DNA from: DASWIG01 sp965371445
Lineage (GTDB): Bacteria > Acidobacteriota > Thermoanaerobaculia > Multivoradales > J023
Reading direction: 5' to 3'
Assembly: GCA_965371445.1 (NCBI GenBank)
Contig: CBDUYN010000032.1
Coordinates: 1 to 64,000, forward strand
DNA length: 64,000 bases
Under the pieces are notes generated by a model, which had not been told where the DNA came from, searched no databases, and saw nothing but the letters and a program-made list of their open reading frames with translations. Position numbers and translations under genes: made by a program. Shown piece after piece: positions 24,265 to 32,926 of the stretch (the stretch's first letter is position 1; every line of letters starts with the position of its first letter).

Positions 24265-25461
24265 CTACGCGATGCTCCCTGCCTTCTGATGGGAGGCGTC
24301 GAGGAGGAGGTCGCAGACCTCCCGCACCGCGCCGTGTCCGCCCGGTCGCCGGGTGACGTAGGCGGCGGCGCGGCGCACCTCGGCCCGGGCGTCGGCGACG
24401 GCGATCGCCACGCCGCACCAGGCCATCGGCTCGAGGTCGTTCAAATCGTTGCCGACGTAGGCCACCGCCGACGGTCCCAGGCCGCGCTCGGCGGCCAGGG
24501 CCTCGAGCTGCGGCAGCTTCTTGTCGTAGCCCTGGTGGCAGAGGATGCCGAGCTTCTTGCAACGCGCTGCCACCACCGGATTGTTCTCCTTCGACAGCAC
24601 CGCCACCTCGAATTCACCGCGCTTTTGCAACAGCTCGAGGCCGAAGCCGTCACCGCGGTGGCAGAGGACCGACTCGGTGCCGTCCTCGCGGACGATCACC
24701 CGGTCGTCGGTCATGACGCCGTCGAAGTCGAGCACCAAGAGGCGCACGCCGGAGAGATCGGGGACGGCGCGCCGCTCCGGCCGCAGCTCGAGCAGACGTT
24801 CCATGAGCTCGAGGTCGCCGGGCTCGTCGACCTGGAACGAGTCCAGAGGATCCATCGGGTAGACCGCGATCTTGCCGCCGAGGCGGTTGCCGTGGCGGCG
24901 CAGCACCCACGGCTTGAAGACGTAGATCGAGCCGTTCTCGAGCAGGTCGTCGCCGATCTCCTGGCGTCGCGGCCGCGCCGCCGGGTCGTAGGTCAGGGCG
25001 CGCAGCTCACCGCCGTTTTGGCGCCAGACGAAGCCGTGCACGGGGCAGGCGGAGAACAGCGAGTCGGCGCCTTCGTGGCGGAGCGTCGCGACGGCCCTCG
25101 CGATGTCGTCCGCACGGCGCAGCGGCGACGTGGCCTGGAGGAAGACGACGAGCTCGGGCTCCCAGCCGTCGCGCTCGGCGAGAACGTCGAGGGCGTGGAC
25201 CAGGGCCGCCTCGGAGGGCGCCTCGTCTCCGGCGAGCTCGGCCGGTCTCATGAGCGCCTCGGCACCGCAGTCCCGGGCCACGGCGGCGATCTCGGGGTCT
25301 TCGGTCGAGACGACGACCCGGCCAATCCGGGGTGTCGCCCGCGCCTGCTCGATCGTGTGGGCGAGGAGCGGCCGGCCGGCCAAGGGGGCCAGGTTCTTCC
25401 CCGGGATGCCTTTCGAGCCGCCGCGGGCGGGGATCAGGGCCAGGATGCGTTCAGGGGTCAC
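24265..25461 (-). CDS. CMP-nonulosonate cytidylyltransferase fused to HAD phosphatase (copy 1)
   Basis: In this 398-residue protein residues 5-225 are a CMP-sialic/nonulosonic acid synthetase: IPARGGSKGIPGKNL CTP-binding loop, FLQATSPLR, and a DPLDSFQVDEPGD segment. Residues about 240-398 are a KdsC-like HAD domain with DFDGVMTDD, a lysine in GYDKKLP and VGNDLNDL, so all phosphatase motifs are present. The order matches animal CMP-Neu5Ac synthetase. The GTG start at 25461 has an AGGAGG seven bases upstream. It is paralogous to 36941-38098. No NeuB gene is adjacent to this copy. Confidence 0.9.
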   Translation of the reverse strand: MTPERILALIPARGGSKGIPGKNLAPLAGRPLLAHTIEQARATPRIGRVVVSTEDPEIAAVARDCGAEALMRPAELAGDEAPSEAALVHALDVLAERDGWEPELVVFLQATSPLRRADDIARAVATLRHEGADSLFSACPVHGFVWRQNGGELRALTYDPAARPRRQEIGDDLLENGSIYVFKPWVLRRHGNRLGGKIAVYPMDPLDSFQVDEPGDLELMERLLELRPERRAVPDLSGVRLLVLDFDGVMTDDRVIVREDGTESVLCHRGDGFGLELLQKRGEFEVAVLSKENNPVVAARCKKLGILCHQGYDKKLPQLEALAAERGLGPSAVAYVGNDLNDLEPMAWCGVAIAVADARAEVRRAAAYVTRRPGGHGAVREVCDLLLDASHQKAGSIA

Positions 25462-25540
25462 TTCGCCGCCTCCTTTCCGCAGCATATCGAGATCGCGGCG
25501 CTTCGTTGAGGATAAGATCCGCGTGGAGTCCGCCGAGCCC

Positions 25541-26707
25541 ATGCACGTCGCCTTCGCCACCCTCTACGACCCGCGAGACCCCCGGCGGGGGTCCGGCACC
25601 TTCTATTTCATGAGCCGCGAGCTCGAGCGCCAGGGGCACAAAGTCGAGTACATCGGTCCGGTCGACTACTCGCGGCTGCCGCTCGTCTCGCGGCTGATGA
25701 GGCGGACGGCGCGCCTCCTGGGCAAGCGCTACCGGTCGTTCCAGGACGTCTTCGTCGCCCACCGCATCGGCGCGCAGGTCGGCGAGCGGCTGCGGGGCTC
25801 CGAGGCCGACGTCCTCCTGACCAACGACTACTCGATCGCCGGCTACACCCGCTGCCGCTGCCCCGTCGCCCTCTACACCGACACGATCTTCCCCCGCCGT
25901 TACCGCGACGTAAGGCATCCCTGGCTGGCCGATCTCTTCGCCCCCAACGTACTCTCCTGCCAGCGCGTCAACAGGAGGGGCCTCGAGCAAGCGATCCTCT
26001 GGGGCTTCCCCTCCGACTGGGCGGTCGAGACGGCGCTTGGCTACGGCATCTCCGGCGGTCGGTCGCGCGCGCTGCGCATCGAGTTCGGCGCCAACCTCTT
26101 CACCCCGCCCGCCGCCGAGGCGGCGCATCGACGCGCGTTCGCGGGCGTCCTTGCTCGCGGCCGTCTGCGGGTGCTCTTCGTCGGTAATCGGGACTGGCGG
26201 CTCAAGGGAGGCGACGTCGCGGTGGCGACGGTCGAGGAGCTACGCCGTCGCGGCCTCGACGCCCGCCTCGACCTCGTCGGAGCCCACCCTCCCGAGCCTC
26301 TCGCGGAGAGCTGGATCCGCCTCCACGGCGTGATCGACAAAGTCACGGACCCCAGCCGGCTGAGCTCGCTCTACTCCGCATGCGACCTCCTCCTGGTGCC
26401 CACTCAGGCCGAGGGTTTCGGCATCGTCTTCGTCGAGGCGGCGGCCCACGGCATGCCCTCGCTCTCCTTCGACTCGGGGACCGGCGTCAACAGTGCCGTC
26501 CGCGACGGCGAGTCCGGCCTTCTGCTGCCGCTCGAAAGCGGTCCGGAGGCGTTCGCCGACCGGATCCGCGGCTTTTACGACGACCCCGCTCTCTACGATC
26601 GCCTGGCGCGCGGCGGCCGCGCCTTCTACGAGACGGTGGCGAACTGGCCGCGCGCGGTGGAGCGCCTCGTCGAGGCCATCGCCGCGCGCCTGCCGGCGAG
26701 GAATTGA
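25541..26707 (+). CDS. GT4 glycosyltransferase
   Basis: This 388-residue GT-B enzyme matches glycosyltransferase family 4. The C-terminal nucleotide-sugar site includes LFVGNRDWRLKGG, the LVPTQAEGFGIVFVEAAAHGMP E-x7-E motif, and NSAVRDGESGLL. The N-terminal half begins with a typical Rossmann strand (HVAFATLYD). The start is the ATG at 25541; a GTG at 25523 is possible. It overlaps the next GT4 gene by one base (TGATG), so the two likely act in sequence on one glycan. Confidence 0.88.
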   Translation: MHVAFATLYDPRDPRRGSGTFYFMSRELERQGHKVEYIGPVDYSRLPLVSRLMRRTARLLGKRYRSFQDVFVAHRIGAQVGERLRGSEADVLLTNDYSIAGYTRCRCPVALYTDTIFPRRYRDVRHPWLADLFAPNVLSCQRVNRRGLEQAILWGFPSDWAVETALGYGISGGRSRALRIEFGANLFTPPAAEAAHRRAFAGVLARGRLRVLFVGNRDWRLKGGDVAVATVEELRRRGLDARLDLVGAHPPEPLAESWIRLHGVIDKVTDPSRLSSLYSACDLLLVPTQAEGFGIVFVEAAAHGMPSLSFDSGTGVNSAVRDGESGLLLPLESGPEAFADRIRGFYDDPALYDRLARGGRAFYETVANWPRAVERLVEAIAARLPARN

Positions 26708-27849
26708 TGCGGATCCTCTACGAGTCGCTTTTCTTCGATGCGACCGAGCCGGGCGAGGTCCGGGGACCGGGGCACGTGATCTACCGGGTGCTGCGCGAGG
26801 CCGGGGTCGACCTGCAGCTCCTGGGGCCGCCGGTCCGTCCACCTTGGCTCCTCGAAAGGCTACTGCGCAAGCTCTATCGTCGGCTCACCGGACGGCGCTA
26901 CCTACGCTTTTACCTGAGCCAGGCGTCACGGGCAAGCGCCGCTTTGACGGCGGCGGCTGTGGACTCGCGGCCTGACGCCGTGGTGACGATGTTCCCGGCG
27001 GCATTGTGGCGCTACGACGCTCCGGCGCCGGCCGTCTACCGCGTCGACGTAACCTACACGGCGCTCGCCCGAGAGTATCCCGAGTACGGCTACAGCCGGC
27101 TCATGGCCGGCCTCGCCGGCCGCTTCCAGGCGCGCGCTTGCCGACGAAGCACCCTCCTCGTGACCCACAGTGATTGGAGCCGCGCCTGTCTCGAGCGGGA
27201 GTATCGGGTGCCGCGGGAGAAGATCCGCGTCTTCCCCAACGTTGGGGGGCTGCCGCCGGAGGCCCTGACGGGAACGGCCGACGTCCGCGAGTTGGCCCCA
27301 CCCCTGAACCTGCTCCTGGTCGGTCTGGACGGCTACCGCAAGGGTCTCGACGTCGCCATGGAGGCGGTGCGGATCCTGAACGAATCCGGGATCGAGGCGC
27401 GGCTTACGGTCTGCGGCCTGCGGGGCCGGGACACCGCCGTCGTCCGCTTCGTGGGGCCTTACGACAAGGGCCGTTTCGAGGAGCTCGCCCTCTACTCGGA
27501 CCTCTACCGGGAGGCCCACCTGCTACTCCATCCGGCGCGCTTCGATCCGTCGCCCATGGTGGTGGCCGAGTCGGCGGCCTTCGGAGTCCCGACCGTCACC
27601 CACGCCGTCGGCGGTCTCGGCGCGTCCGTCGAGGATGGCCGGACCGGCGTCGTCCTGGCCCCCCGGAGCCCCGCCGAGGCGTACGCGCGGGCCGTCGCCG
27701 CCTTGGTCGACGAGCCGGACCGTTACCGCCGCATATGCCAAGGAGCACGCCGGCGGTATGGTCGAGAATTGTCGTGGAGTCGATTCGGGGAAAACCTCTT
27801 GACGGTCCTTCAAGAAGCGGTCGCGATCGACCGTCGGTGTGCAGGATGA
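26707..27849 (+). CDS. GT4 glycosyltransferase
   Basis: This 380-residue GT-B glycosyltransferase has the C-terminal family 4 features LLVGLDGYRKGLD, LLLHPARFDPSPMVVAESAAFGVP and an EDGRTGVVLAP end. The N-terminal half carries the acceptor-binding region, with a VTHSDWSRACLEREY stretch before the linker. It shares a one-base overlap with the upstream GT4 gene and a four-base ATGA overlap with the downstream methyltransferase gene. The donor sugar is not predictable from the sequence. Confidence 0.87.
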   Translation: MRILYESLFFDATEPGEVRGPGHVIYRVLREAGVDLQLLGPPVRPPWLLERLLRKLYRRLTGRRYLRFYLSQASRASAALTAAAVDSRPDAVVTMFPAALWRYDAPAPAVYRVDVTYTALAREYPEYGYSRLMAGLAGRFQARACRRSTLLVTHSDWSRACLEREYRVPREKIRVFPNVGGLPPEALTGTADVRELAPPLNLLLVGLDGYRKGLDVAMEAVRILNESGIEARLTVCGLRGRDTAVVRFVGPYDKGRFEELALYSDLYREAHLLLHPARFDPSPMVVAESAAFGVPTVTHAVGGLGASVEDGRTGVVLAPRSPAEAYARAVAALVDEPDRYRRICQGARRRYGRELSWSRFGENLLTVLQEAVAIDRRCAG

Positions 27850-28550
27850 GGATCTTTCTCGACGTGGGGGCTCACACGGGAGAGACCGTCGAGGCGGTCC
27901 TCGATCCCGATTATCGATTCGACAGGATATATTGCTTTGAGCCGGTACCCTCTTGCTGTCTCAAGCTCGAACGGTTTCGTGATCCCCGGGTCGTCGTTTG
28001 TCGGTTCGGCCTCTGGAACGCAACGTGTTACCACCCGATCTTCGCTCCAGGCACAGCTGGCGGTAGCGTGTATCGAGACAAGAGCGAAATCGAATCCTCT
28101 GAGAGATGCAAGTTCGTCCGGGCAAGCGAGTGGTTTCAGGGACATGTCACTCATAAAGATCTCGTGTTCATGAAGCTGAATTGCGAAGGAAGCGAGTGCG
28201 ACATTCTGGATGACTTAATAGACTCAGGAGAGATATCGAAAGTCGACTGTGTGATGATCGATTTTGACGTTAGAAAGATATCTTCTCAGCGGCACCGGGA
28301 AAAGGAAACTATTACCCGTCTGAAGAAAGAAAGAATTAGGGGGCTCATGTTCTGTGAAGAAGTGATGCGAGGTCCAACGCACCAGGCGCGGATCCAAAAC
28401 TGGTTGCGGGCTGCCGGCGCTGATGACGATCGGCGGCTGCTCGGTGTCAGGCGCAGATATCAATACATCTGGCAACCGATGGCGAGGCGCCGCCTCCGCC
28501 GCCTCCTGCGGAGGCTCCTGGTCGCCTCCCGGCCGAGCACCGGTCAGTAG
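27846..28550 (+). CDS. FkbM-like methyltransferase of foreign base composition
   Basis: This 234-residue protein has a Rossmann SAM-binding start (FLDVGAHTGETVEAVL), YCFEPVP as the acidic second loop, and MKLNCEGSECDIL near residue 115, the position of the FkbM KxDxEGxE motif. FkbM enzymes O-methylate sugars or polyketides. Codon use is visibly more AT-rich than that of its neighbours, especially from about 27900 to 28400 (TTA, ATA and AGA codons, AT runs), suggesting recent acquisition. It nevertheless starts in perfect ATGA coupling with the upstream GT4 gene. The Arg-rich tail returns to local GC-rich composition and overlaps the convergent gene by seven bases. Confidence 0.75.
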   Translation: MRIFLDVGAHTGETVEAVLDPDYRFDRIYCFEPVPSCCLKLERFRDPRVVVCRFGLWNATCYHPIFAPGTAGGSVYRDKSEIESSERCKFVRASEWFQGHVTHKDLVFMKLNCEGSECDILDDLIDSGEISKVDCVMIDFDVRKISSQRHREKETITRLKKERIRGLMFCEEVMRGPTHQARIQNWLRAAGADDDRRLLGVRRRYQYIWQPMARRRLRRLLRRLLVASRPSTGQ

Positions 28551-29803
28551 CGCCTCATGAGCGCCTCCGCGAGGGCGGGGTCGGCGTCGGCGGGGACGCC
28601 TTCGTGGATCCAGTGCTCGAGCTCGGCTCGTTGTCCGGCCAGGCGCTCGCTCTCGAAACGGGCGGCGAAGAAGACCTGGACAACGAGCAGGACGGCGCAC
28701 AGGATCTCGACCGCTCGTCGCCGGCGCGGTTGGCCGCCGCCGACAAATAGGCATAGCCCGATTTGCCCCAGGTAGAGCAGGTAAACGGCGAAGAAGGAGC
28801 TGTGGACGAGGGCCGAGAGAGCGAGGATCGAAAGCCCTTGCCACTGCAGAGAGGAGAGCGGCCGGGTCCAGGCCAAGGCGAGGATGATGGGGGTCAGGAG
28901 CCACAGAGGCGCGCGCAGCGCGAGCTTCGTCGGCGAGTGGACAAGCCCCTGGTTGTCGAAGACTGGCAACGCCAAGGCAACGGTGTTCTTGACCGCTGTT
29001 TCGCCGTAGCCGGCAGCGCGGAGCCCCAGGGGCAGCTCCGTGAGGTCGCGGCCGCCGAAGAGGAGGATCGGCCGCTCTTCATAATGTGTGTCGGCGGCGA
29101 AGGCGCCGAAGATTGCCACTCGGAAGGCGGCATAGGCGAGGAGGATCGACGCCGCAGCGAGGACGATCGGCCAGCGCGAATCCCTCGGCCGCTTGAGCCG
29201 GATCGCACCGCCGGCGGCCAGGAGCGGTACCAGTACCCCGCTTTCCTTGCCGAGGAGCGCGATGACGCTCAAGACGGCGACCACCCGGACGTCCGGGTCG
29301 AGACCGGCCGCCCGGCGGCGCTTGACGTGGAGGAGAAACGCCAGCAGGCAGGTGCCGACCATGAGGTCGGTACGGGCCGCCACCCAGACGGCGGTCTCCA
29401 CCGTATGGACCGACGCCAGGTAGAGCGCCGCCGCCAGGAACGCTAGCCGGCGTCCACGCTCACCCGGGGTGAGGAGCCGAAACAGGAGGCCGGCGTTTAC
29501 GAGGTGGAGCATCACGCTCAGGAACTGGTTCGGCCACCAGCGGACCTCGAACGCTTGCGCTCCGAGCCACAAGAGGAGTGTGTGGAGGGGGCGGTAGTAG
29601 GGATGCTTGCCCCAGAAGCTTCCGTAAAGGACCGGCAGGGGGTCTTCCATCGCGAGCACAGCCGCCAGTTGGTGATGGTCGTCGCCCCGGATCGGGATGA
29701 AGGCGAGCGAAGTCGTCAGCAGAGCGGTCCCCAAGGTGGCCAGGAGCACCAGGGCGACGGCATCGTCCGAGGCGCTGTCGGGACGCGGAGGGTCGGCTGG
29801 CAT
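28544..29803 (-). CDS. Polytopic membrane protein, GT39/PMT-like
   Basis: This 419-residue protein has about nine or ten transmembrane helices. After the first helix a loop reads FIPIRGDDHHQLAAVL, and a second YYRPLHTLLLWLG, resembling the acidic loop and following helix of protein-O-mannosyltransferase/TMTC-like GT-C enzymes. A WVAARTDLMVG segment fits the same class. It would use a lipid-linked sugar donor on the outer face. The next gene in the same direction (GT2) ends nine bases upstream of its ATG, so the two are probably co-transcribed. Confidence 0.68.
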   Translation of the reverse strand: MPADPPRPDSASDDAVALVLLATLGTALLTTSLAFIPIRGDDHHQLAAVLAMEDPLPVLYGSFWGKHPYYRPLHTLLLWLGAQAFEVRWWPNQFLSVMLHLVNAGLLFRLLTPGERGRRLAFLAAALYLASVHTVETAVWVAARTDLMVGTCLLAFLLHVKRRRAAGLDPDVRVVAVLSVIALLGKESGVLVPLLAAGGAIRLKRPRDSRWPIVLAAASILLAYAAFRVAIFGAFAADTHYEERPILLFGGRDLTELPLGLRAAGYGETAVKNTVALALPVFDNQGLVHSPTKLALRAPLWLLTPIILALAWTRPLSSLQWQGLSILALSALVHSSFFAVYLLYLGQIGLCLFVGGGQPRRRRAVEILCAVLLVVQVFFAARFESERLAGQRAELEHWIHEGVPADADPALAEALMRRY

Positions 29804-29812
29804 CGCGGGTTC

Positions 29813-30817
29813 CTATTCCAGGTAGAGAAGCTCGTAGCTCTTGCGGTGGATCGCCTTCAGGATCCGCCTCACAGGCCGGCTCTCGAGAATCCGGCGGCCC
29901 CGCCGCGGCGGCGGCGCGGGTCCGAGTGCCGACGTCGCCGCGACGCTCAGGCGGGAGGGATCGAGCCACGGCAGCTCGACGCCCGCCTCGAGAGGACGGT
30001 TGCCCATGTGGTGGACGAGGTAGTCGACCGTCGACAAACGCCAGTAGCCGGCCTCGTCGAGGCGTTCGTCGAAGACGTTGTCGTCGCCGAAGGGAATGCT
30101 CGTCGGCAGAGGGAAAAGACGTCGGAGGACACGACGGCGGCTCGTGAACTGGAAGTGCGCGGACGAGGCGAAGGCCTCGACACCGCCGCGGCGCAGGCGA
30201 ACGTCGCGGCGCCGTGGGATCCGCCGAGCGTAACGCTCAGGCGTCTCGCCCAGGCCGCGGAGATGGCTGTCGACGAAATGGGACGGGACGAGGTCGTCAC
30301 CCTCCTGCCACTCAGTCGCCGGATCGGCGGCGGCGCCTTCTAGGGTCGACCGGCAGCACAGGCTCAGGTCGCGGGACATCGCCTGAGCCGTCACCACGCC
30401 GACCTCGGGGAAGGCGTCGAGCACGGCGCGCGAGGCCTCGAGCCAGCCGGGCAGGAAGTAGACGTCGCTGTCGGCATAGGCGACGAGCTCGCCGGCGGCG
30501 GCGGCGAAGAGCAGGTTCCAGGCCCCGACCTTGCCGAGGTTGCGCCGTGACAGGAAAAGCTGGTCGATCTCGCGCTCGGCGAAGCGCTCCTCGAGCCAGG
30601 TCCGCACCTCGGCACAGCTGCCGTTGTCGAGCACCAGGAGCTCGAAGGGAGGCGCCGCGCTCGCCCTGAGGCTGGCAAGGCAGAGCTTCAGCACCTCTAA
30701 GCTCCCGCTCCAGAACCCATGGAGCTCAGGGACGTGGACCACGGTGGCGAGCGTCAGAGGAGCCGGTGGAGCGAGCCGGCGGGTCAGGTGCATGGGATTC
30801 TTGCCGTGTCGGGGCAT
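29813..30817 (-). CDS. GT2 glycosyltransferase
   Basis: This 334-residue GT-A fold protein shows the nucleotide-binding strand and loop ELLVLDNGS, LSRRNLGKVGAWN, and the metal DxD in YADSDVYF. A later FGDDNVFDERLDEAGYW segment carries the acceptor-side acidic motif (ED-like). The C-terminal 60 residues are basic. A GAGGA sits close to the ATG at 30817; an ATG at 30793 is the alternative start. It leads the small minus-strand operon with the GT39/PMT-like gene. Confidence 0.85.
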   Translation of the reverse strand: MPRHGKNPMHLTRRLAPPAPLTLATVVHVPELHGFWSGSLEVLKLCLASLRASAAPPFELLVLDNGSCAEVRTWLEERFAEREIDQLFLSRRNLGKVGAWNLLFAAAAGELVAYADSDVYFLPGWLEASRAVLDAFPEVGVVTAQAMSRDLSLCCRSTLEGAAADPATEWQEGDDLVPSHFVDSHLRGLGETPERYARRIPRRRDVRLRRGGVEAFASSAHFQFTSRRRVLRRLFPLPTSIPFGDDNVFDERLDEAGYWRLSTVDYLVHHMGNRPLEAGVELPWLDPSRLSVAATSALGPAPPPRRGRRILESRPVRRILKAIHRKSYELLYLE

Positions 30818-30855
30818 CTTCCTCGCATCTTAGCCGCTTCCGGGGTATCCCGCAA

Positions 30856-30884
30856 AAGACGACCGCCCCGATTGTGGATACAAT
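30856..30884 (+). promoter_or_regulatory. Candidate promoter of GT4-methyltransferase operon
   Basis: AAGACG (30856-30861), a 17-base spacer and TACAAT (30879-30884) lie about 40 bases before the ATG at 30926. The -10 box is good and the -35 box half-matching. Confidence 0.4.
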
Positions 30885-30925
30885 GGCGGTTCCTTCTTGG
30901 CGCCCTGGCGGCGAGGTATCCGATC

Positions 30926-32113
30926 ATGCGTATTCTCTTTGTCGGCGGCTCCTATTCCGTTCACACCGCGCGTTGGCTCCGGCAGATGAACGGCTTGCCC
31001 TGGGACATCCACCTCTTCGACCCGACGAACGGGCTCGTCCACGAAGAGCTCGAGGGGATCACCCTCCATACAGGCTGGAAGAAACCGCTCGTGCCGCCAG
31101 GGACCCGGGTGATCTGCCGTTGGCCTTTTCTGCGCGGCCGGCATTTCCTGGCCAGACGCCTCCCCGCCGTCTGGAGCCGTATCCTCCCCGGGGCCGATCG
31201 CCGCCTGGCCCGTCTGATCGAGCGGCTCCAGCCCGACTGCATCCACGCCCTGGGGCTTCAGAACTACGCCGAAACGGTGCTCGGCGCGAGAGAGCTTCTG
31301 GGAGGGAAGCTCCCGGCGCCCTGGATCTATTCTTGTCGCGGCAGCGACATTTTCTACTACCGGCGTTTCCCCGAGCACGAAGAGACCATCCGCGGCGTCC
31401 TTTCCGGGTGCGACTATTTCATGTGCAACTGTCAGCGAGACGTTCGGCTGGCCGAAGAACATGGGTTCCGTGGCGAGCTCCTCGGGCTCTTCCAGGGAGG
31501 TGGAGGCTTTCCCGTCGCCGAGATGGTCGAACAATGTCCGCCGCCTCCGTCCGAGCGCCGGGTGATCGCCGTCAAGGGTCTGCAGACCGTCTTGGGAGAC
31601 GCCCTCACGTGCATCGAGGCGCTTCGCCAATGCGCCGACCGGCTGCGCGGCTACCGATTGAAATTCTATCAATCGCAACCCACAACCGTCGAAGCGGCCC
31701 GTAGCTTGGCCGCGGACACGGGGATCGAAGTAGAAATCGTCACGAGGTCCAACTACCGCGTCATCTGGTCGCTCTTCGGCGAAGCACGCCTCGCGATCGC
31801 GGTCAGCCGGTCGGACGGAATACCCAACGCGATGGTCGAATCGATGATCATGGGCGCCTTTCCCATCCAGACCGACCCCGGAGGCGCTACGTCGGAATGG
31901 ATCGAGGACGGCAGCAACGGCCTGCTCGTCCCTGACGACGATCCCGGTGCTGTCGCGGCAGCCGTCGTCGAAGCCTTGAGCGACGACCGCATGGTCGACG
32001 CGGCGGTCGAGGTCAACCGGCGGCTCGCTTTCGAGCGTGTCGACGAAGCTCGGGTCCGTCCCCGGGTGCTCGAAGCGTATCGCCGGGTCGCCGGTAGCGA
32101 CGGCGGCGGCTAA
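30926..32113 (+). CDS. GT4 glycosyltransferase
   Basis: This 395-residue GT-B glycosyltransferase begins with RILFVGGSYSVHTARWLRQM. The donor half includes VIAVKGLQTVLG, the AVSRSDGIPNAMVESMIMG E-containing motif and EDGSNGLLVPDDD, all family 4 hallmarks. GAGG about ten bases before the ATG supports the start. It is followed after 25 bases by a SAM methyltransferase, likely in one operon, and belongs to the glycan island. Confidence 0.88.
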   Translation: MRILFVGGSYSVHTARWLRQMNGLPWDIHLFDPTNGLVHEELEGITLHTGWKKPLVPPGTRVICRWPFLRGRHFLARRLPAVWSRILPGADRRLARLIERLQPDCIHALGLQNYAETVLGARELLGGKLPAPWIYSCRGSDIFYYRRFPEHEETIRGVLSGCDYFMCNCQRDVRLAEEHGFRGELLGLFQGGGGFPVAEMVEQCPPPPSERRVIAVKGLQTVLGDALTCIEALRQCADRLRGYRLKFYQSQPTTVEAARSLAADTGIEVEIVTRSNYRVIWSLFGEARLAIAVSRSDGIPNAMVESMIMGAFPIQTDPGGATSEWIEDGSNGLLVPDDDPGAVAAAVVEALSDDRMVDAAVEVNRRLAFERVDEARVRPRVLEAYRRVAGSDGGG

Positions 32114-32138
32114 CGTCACGGCGGTTTCGGAAGGACCG

Positions 32139-32861
32139 ATGGCAGGAGAAGCACCGCTGAAGATTTGGCTCTGGAGGCACCTGGTCAAGCCAGCCAGGGC
32201 GTGGAGGAGGATCTTTTTTTGCGCCGCGGGCGCGCTCGGACGGGGGCTCGCGCTTCTCGCCTCGGGCTGCCGGGAGGACCGCTACGGCATCCAGGCCTTC
32301 TACCTTCCCCGGCGCCGCTACGTCCACTTCGACGTCCACACGGGCACCGAGCGGCCCCAGGACCGCGTCTACGACCACCTGAGCCGGTTCTTCGCCGCGC
32401 GGGGTCTTGAGACCGTCCTCGACGTCGGTTGCGGTACGGGCTTCAAGCTGCTCAAGTATTTCGGCGACTATGAAACCCTGGGGCTTGAGCGGCCGCCGGC
32501 CCTCGACCACCTCCGGGAGACCTATCCCGAGCGGCGATGGCAATTGGCCGACTTCGACGACGTGCCGCCGGGATCGTTCGACATGGCGCTTTCGATCGAC
32601 GTTATCGAGCACCTGCTTGACCCCGACGAGCTGCTGCGCTACCTTCTGAAGGTCGACTGCCGTTACGTGGCCCTGAGCTCGCCGGACCGCGACCGGCTGA
32701 CCCTGGCCTCGCGGATCGGCCCGCCGGCGAACGTCCATCACGTCCGGGAATGGAGCCGGGAGGAGCTCGTGCGCTATGTCTCACGGTATTTCCGAGTCCT
32801 GGACTCCCAGGTGGTCAGCGGTCACGAGCACTATGTCGTTTGCGAAAAGAAAGATCGCTAG
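32139..32861 (+). CDS. Class I SAM-dependent methyltransferase
   Basis: This 240-residue protein carries motif I VLDVGCGTGFKLLKYF (about residues 90-105), motif II LGLERP, motif III-like DMALSIDVIEHLLDP and a final YVVCEKK strand. It belongs to the UbiE/Coq5-like SAM methyltransferase fold and probably methylates a sugar or lipid carrier. The first 60 residues contain a hydrophobic, Arg-flanked segment that may associate with membrane. AAGGA lies just before the ATG. Confidence 0.85.
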   Translation: MAGEAPLKIWLWRHLVKPARAWRRIFFCAAGALGRGLALLASGCREDRYGIQAFYLPRRRYVHFDVHTGTERPQDRVYDHLSRFFAARGLETVLDVGCGTGFKLLKYFGDYETLGLERPPALDHLRETYPERRWQLADFDDVPPGSFDMALSIDVIEHLLDPDELLRYLLKVDCRYVALSSPDRDRLTLASRIGPPANVHHVREWSREELVRYVSRYFRVLDSQVVSGHEHYVVCEKKDR

Positions 32862-32926
32862 CCGGCGATCCCGGTCCGCGGACAAGGGTTGTAGGATCTC
32901 CGCATGATCCAGGAGCCCAGCTGACC

